Shown piece after piece: positions 7,554 to 9,627 of a stretch of DNA of 9,627 nt (its first letter is position 1; each line of letters opens with the position of its first letter). The notes beneath the pieces are model-generated. The model was given only the letters and a program-made list of their open reading frames with translations, was not told the DNA's origin and did no database searches. Both the position numbers and the translations under genes were made by a program. Origin of the DNA: an uncultured Eubacteriales bacterium (GTDB lineage: Bacteria > Bacillota > Clostridia > Lachnospirales > CAG-274). Location: the NCBI GenBank assembly GCA_902496345.1, contig CABVAP010000088.1, positions 1-9,627 on the forward strand, written 5' to 3'.

Positions 7554-8945
7554 TTAACCCCTTCCCCCTACAGTAATGTTGTTTACTCTAATCATAGGTT
7601 GCCCAACGTTCACAGGAATACTTCCACTTGATGCACCACACATACCTTGAGCAAGTCGCAAATTATCAGAAACCATATCGATATTCATAAGAACTTCAGA
7701 GCCCTTGCCAATTACGGTAGCACCTCTAACAGGTTCAGCTATTTTTCCATTTCTGATAATATAGGCCTCGCTAACAGCAAAATTAAATTCACCTGTAGTA
7801 GGGTTTACAGAGCCACCCCCCATATATTTAGCATATATACCATAATCTGTTGAAGATATAATGTCTTCTGCCTTGTCATTCCCTGGTGCAATATATGTAT
7901 TTGTCATTCTTGAAACAGGTGCAAACTTGTAAGATTGACGTCTTGAGGAACCAGTTGATTTTAATCCAATCTTTTTGCCATTAAATTCGTCAACCATATA
8001 GGATTTCAAAATACCATTTTCAATGAGTACGTTTTTTTTGCCCTCCTGCCCTTCATCATCAATATTTATAGAACCCCATTCATTTGGGATAGTTCCGTCA
8101 TCTATGGCAGTAACTTTTTCATTTGCAATTTTTTGACCCATTTTGCCAGCAAAAACAGATGCGTTTTTAGATATAGCAGCAGCTTCAAGGCCGTGACCAC
8201 AAGCCTCGTGAAAAATAACTCCACCAAAACCATTGTCAATAACAACTGGCATTTTCCCAGCCGGACAAAAATCAGCTTTAAGCATAGTAACAGCCGAATT
8301 TGCAGCTTCTCTTGCAATTTCATTAAGGTCTATTTCATCATAAAATTCGAATCCTTTTAAAGCCCCAGGTCCAAAGTAACCCCTTTGCTTTTCAGTTGTG
8401 GACGATGCAACAGCTGTAACAAAAGCCCTAGTTCTTATTCTTCTGTCTTTAGCCCACAATCCCCTTGAATTTGCAATTATTACATCTTGAATAGAATCGC
8501 TGTAACCGATACTTGTTTGAGTTATAAGCTTATCATAATTAAAACAAGCACTACTAGCCTCTGACATCATATCAACAATAATTTTCCTATCGACATCAGA
8601 CGGAATAATTTTCGCCTTGTGTTTATTTAATTCACCCATATAGTCTTTTTCAACAAAATCACAAATTTGAATTTTGTCATTTTTGTCAGCTGCCATAGAT
8701 GCCTCTTTTGCAAGTTTCATAAGGTTATCAAAAGATAAATCATTTGTATACGAATAGATAACCCTGTCACCACTAAATACTCTTAACCCAAGCCCAAAAT
8801 CCTCACCAGAATTAGCTTTGTCCGTTTTTCCATTAATCATTGATATTGAATTTTTTCTATTATTTTCAATAAAAATTTCTGAAAAATCTCCACCGTACAA
8901 AAGTGCTTCATTAAGAATATCGTATGCCTGTTGCTTTGTTATCAT
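7554..8945 (-). CDS. tldD: TldD catalytic subunit, zinc metallopeptidase
   Basis: This 463-residue protein is the active subunit of the TldD/TldE peptidase, near the usual family length (E. coli TldD is about 480). The zinc site is plain: His246-Glu247-Ala-Cys-Gly-His251 forms HExxxH within IFHEACGHGLEA. Cys436 in GMCGASSG sits where E. coli TldD has the Cys that supplies the third zinc ligand (aligned by context, from memory of the structure). Other family blocks are the GEFNFAVSEAY region near 385 and the C-terminal GQPMIRVNNITVGG. No signal peptide or membrane segment is seen, so it acts in the cytoplasm. The start has AAAGGAGTG upstream and no better in-frame ATG. It is first in an operon with tldE and is transcribed away from the ferredoxin gene. 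No modified-peptide precursor or modification enzyme lies nearby, so a general role in peptide turnover is as likely as RiPP maturation. Confidence 0.95.
   Translation of the reverse strand: MITKQQAYDILNEALLYGGDFSEIFIENNRKNSISMINGKTDKANSGEDFGLGLRVFSGDRVIYSYTNDLSFDNLMKLAKEASMAADKNDKIQICDFVEKDYMGELNKHKAKIIPSDVDRKIIVDMMSEASSACFNYDKLITQTSIGYSDSIQDVIIANSRGLWAKDRRIRTRAFVTAVASSTTEKQRGYFGPGALKGFEFYDEIDLNEIAREAANSAVTMLKADFCPAGKMPVVIDNGFGGVIFHEACGHGLEAAAISKNASVFAGKMGQKIANEKVTAIDDGTIPNEWGSINIDDEGQEGKKNVLIENGILKSYMVDEFNGKKIGLKSTGSSRRQSYKFAPVSRMTNTYIAPGNDKAEDIISSTDYGIYAKYMGGGSVNPTTGEFNFAVSEAYIIRNGKIAEPVRGATVIGKGSEVLMNIDMVSDNLRLAQGMCGASSGSIPVNVGQPMIRVNNITVGGRG
7558..7563 (-). promoter_or_regulatory. ribosome binding site of tldE inside the end of tldD
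   Basis: AAGGGG lies 8 nt before the tldE ATG and is part of a longer purine run, GGGGGAAGGGG (7558-7568). That run also encodes the Gly-Gly-Arg-Gly tail of TldD. The overlap supports coupled translation of the two subunits. Confidence 0.6.
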
Positions 8946-8950
8946 AAAAT

Positions 8951-8959
8951 CACTCCTTT
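8951..8959 (-). promoter_or_regulatory. ribosome binding site of tldD
   Basis: The minus strand reads AAAGGAGTG, with the AGGAG core 7 nt from the ATG at 8945. It supports this start. Confidence 0.8.
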
Positions 8960-8965
8960 AAAATA

Positions 8966-9001
8966 AGTATAAATTTTTCAAAATTGCCAGTATAAATTTT
9001 T
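8966..9001. repeat. 13-bp direct repeat upstream of tldD
   Basis: AGTATAAATTTTT occurs at 8966-8978 and again at 8989-9001, with starts 23 bp apart, about two helical turns. The pair sits between the tldD ribosome binding site and its likely promoter, so it would lie in the leader. It could be a pair of regulator sites, or chance in AT-rich DNA. Confidence 0.45.
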
Positions 9002-9008
9002 TTTATTT

Positions 9009-9037
9009 ACTATAATTTCTACTTGCTAAAAACACAA
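9009..9037 (-). promoter_or_regulatory. possible promoter of tldD-tldE
   Basis: On the minus strand TTGTGT (9032-9037) and TATAGT (9009-9014) are 17 bp apart. The -10 matches five of six bases, the -35 only its TTG core. A perfect TATAAT at 9037-9042 is an alternative -10, but has no good -35 behind it. A promoter must lie in this gap because tldD is divergent from its neighbour; the exact one is uncertain. Confidence 0.4.
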
Positions 9038-9051
9038 TTATAGTATACAAT
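9023..9051 (+). promoter_or_regulatory. probable promoter of the ferredoxin gene
   Basis: TTGCTA (9023-9028) and TACAAT (9046-9051) are 17 bp apart, matching four and five bases of the consensus. Transcription would start near 9058, leaving a leader of about 58 nt. It overlaps the proposed divergent tldD promoter. A TATAAT at 9011-9016 lacks a well-spaced -35. Confidence 0.5.
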
Positions 9052-9102
9052 ATATTTGAGGGAAAAAGATAACTCCCCTGTTATTAAAATATATAAAAAT
9101 AC

Positions 9103-9108
9103 GGAGGT
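9103..9108 (+). promoter_or_regulatory. ribosome binding site deciding the ferredoxin start
   Basis: GGAGGT lies 7 nt before the ATG at 9116. It rules out the in-frame TTG at 9056, which has no ribosome binding site and would add 20 residues absent from this family. Confidence 0.85.
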
Positions 9109-9115
9109 GCTTATT

Positions 9116-9286
9116 ATGGCATATCAAATTAGTGATGAATGTATTAGCTGTGGTGCTTGTGCTGGTGCTTGTCCAGTTGGCTGTATCTCAGAAGGAGATT
9201 CTAAATATGTAATCGATGCAGACCAGTGTGTTGACTGTGGTACTTGTGCTGGTGCCTGTCCAGTTGGAGCTCCTCAGGAAGCTTAA
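9116..9286 (+). CDS. clostridial-type 2[4Fe-4S] ferredoxin
   Basis: This 56-residue protein is a soluble low-potential electron carrier of the clostridial type, which in anaerobes links enzymes such as pyruvate:ferredoxin oxidoreductase, hydrogenase and Rnf complexes. Two CxxCxxCxxxCP motifs are intact: Cys9, 12, 15, 19 and Cys38, 41, 44, 48. By the family rule Cys9, 12, 15 and 48 hold one cluster, and Cys38, 41, 44 and 19 hold the other. Internal two-fold symmetry is clear (SCGACAGACPVG and DCGTCAGACPVG). A ninth Cys at 23, in CPVGCI, is not needed for the clusters. The length is typical (about 55). It is a single-gene unit with its own promoter and terminator, divergent from tldD, and no partner oxidoreductase is in the window. 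Confidence 0.97.
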   Translation: MAYQISDECISCGACAGACPVGCISEGDSKYVIDADQCVDCGTCAGACPVGAPQEA

Positions 9287-9294
9287 TTTTTTTT

Positions 9295-9321
9295 AAAAGG
9301 TGTTTTTTAACACCTTTTTTT
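9295..9321 (+). terminator. intrinsic terminator of the ferredoxin gene
   Basis: AAAAGGTGTT (9295-9304) pairs perfectly with AACACCTTTT (9309-9318) around a TTTT loop. The T-run at 9315-9321 follows, with more T after one C. It starts 9 nt past the stop codon. Confidence 0.9.
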
Positions 9322-9337
9322 CTTTTGTAAAAAATGC

Positions 9338-9366
9338 TTGACATCATTTCATAATTATGGTATATT
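9338..9366 (+). promoter_or_regulatory. promoter of tRNA-Leu
   Basis: TTGACA (9338-9343), a perfect -35, is 17 bp from TATATT (9361-9366). A TGG just before the -10 supplies the extended -10 TGn element. Transcription would start near 9373, a few bases before the tRNA. This is the strongest promoter match in the window, as expected for a stable RNA. Confidence 0.88.
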
Positions 9367-9380
9367 GTTTAGGTGGTTTT

Positions 9381-9460
9381 GCGGATATGGCGGAATTGGC
9401 AGACGCGCAAGACTTAGAATCTTGTTCCTAGGAGTGTGGGTTCAAGTCCCACTATCCGCA
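9381..9460 (+). tRNA. tRNA-Leu (anticodon UAG)
   Basis: The acceptor stem GCGGATA (9381-9387) pairs with TATCCGC (9453-9459), followed by discriminator A at 9460. The D arm contains TTGG. The anticodon stem CAAGA/TCTTG encloses the loop CTTAGAA, giving anticodon UAG, which reads CUN leucine codons. A short class II variable arm (TTCCTAGGAGT) precedes the T arm GTGGG-TTCAAGT-CCCAC. CCA is not encoded and must be added after transcription. At 80 nt it is at the short end for tRNA-Leu. It stands alone between its own promoter and terminator. Confidence 0.97.
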
Positions 9461-9467
9461 TATTATT

Positions 9468-9501
9468 AAAAATAAGGTTGCCCTTGCAGCCTTATTTTTT
9501 T
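9468..9501 (+). terminator. intrinsic terminator of tRNA-Leu
   Basis: Positions 9468-9481 pair with 9486-9499 around a CCTT loop, with one G-U pair (AATAAGGTTGC against GCAGCCTTATT). The A-rich base of the stem merges with a T-run ending at 9501. Confidence 0.88.
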
Positions 9502-9565
9502 GCACTTTTACAGACAAGTTACCCAAGGCTCATTTAATTCTATCACAAATAACAAAATTAATCAA

Positions 9566-9584
9566 AAAATTATAAGTTGTAGGG
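9566..9584 (+). repeat. right copy of the 19-bp end motif
   Basis: AAAATTATAAGTTGTAGGG matches the minus strand at 69-87 in 18 of 19 bases. It is followed by the hairpin at 9588-9608, as the left copy is followed by the GC-rich hairpins. The rest of 9502-9627 shows no gene. Confidence 0.5.
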
Positions 9585-9587
9585 CTG

Positions 9588-9608
9588 AATCTTTTTGGTA
9601 AAAAGATT
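9588..9608. other. AT-rich hairpin near the right edge
   Basis: AATCTTTTT (9588-9596) pairs perfectly with AAAAAGATT (9600-9608) around a GGT loop. No T-run follows on either strand, so it is a poor terminator. A 12-bp palindrome, AAAACTAGTTTT, lies just beyond at 9613-9624. It may belong to a repeat element cut by the window edge. Confidence 0.45.
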
Positions 9609-9627
9609 TAAAAAAACTAGTTTTGTG

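Noticed and set aside
8102..8360. Small open frames on both strands within tldD
   Set aside because: They are in other frames of a clear conserved gene that contains the HExxxH site, and have no start signals.
9056..9115. TTG start extending the ferredoxin by 20 residues
   Set aside because: There is no ribosome binding site before it, the predicted transcription start is at about the same place, and the ATG at 9116 has GGAGGT and gives the family's normal length.

Overview
The window looks like a chromosomal segment of a low-GC, anaerobic, Gram-positive bacterium of the Clostridia. Four things point that way: an AT-rich sequence with strong AGGAGG-type ribosome binding sites, a clostridial 2[4Fe-4S] ferredoxin of 56 residues, a tRNA gene with no encoded CCA, and a very large secreted enzyme ending in three S-layer homology (SLH) domains. 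A pectin-degrading gut Clostridium relative is a reasonable guess (SLH-anchored pectinases are a known feature of Monoglobus, for example), but the genus cannot be fixed from this sequence.

Layout from left to right. Positions 1-90 hold two GC-rich hairpins in tandem and a short motif that recurs, inverted, near the right end. Positions 94-129 are an intrinsic terminator. The minus strand from 5966 to 153 encodes a 1937-residue, wall-anchored family 9 pectate lyase (PL9) with an intact active site, several accessory beta-sandwich and Ig-like domains, an 18-bp minisatellite linker and three SLH domains. It has its own consensus-like promoter (6088-6116) and a structured leader of about 115 nt. 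Upstream on the same strand, tldD (8945-7554) and tldE/pmbA (7549-6194) form a tight two-gene operon for a heterodimeric zinc peptidase. A divergent intergenic region of 170 bp separates tldD from the plus-strand ferredoxin gene (9116-9286), which has its own terminator. A monocistronic tRNA-Leu(UAG) gene (9381-9460) follows, with a promoter carrying an extended -10 and a terminator of its own. The last 126 bp hold no gene, only the second copy of the end motif and an AT-rich hairpin.

The genes read as four independent transcription units, not one pathway. The lyase would cut demethylated pectin at the cell surface. TldD/TldE is a cytoplasmic peptidase whose substrate here is unknown. The ferredoxin carries electrons for anaerobic metabolism, and the tRNA serves translation. 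I found no CRISPR array, transposase, phage gene, recognisable riboswitch or RiPP precursor. No wholly new system is evident. The most unusual items are the architecture of the lyase, its exact 36-bp repeat duplication, the hairpin abutting its ribosome binding site, and the outward-facing repeats at the two ends.
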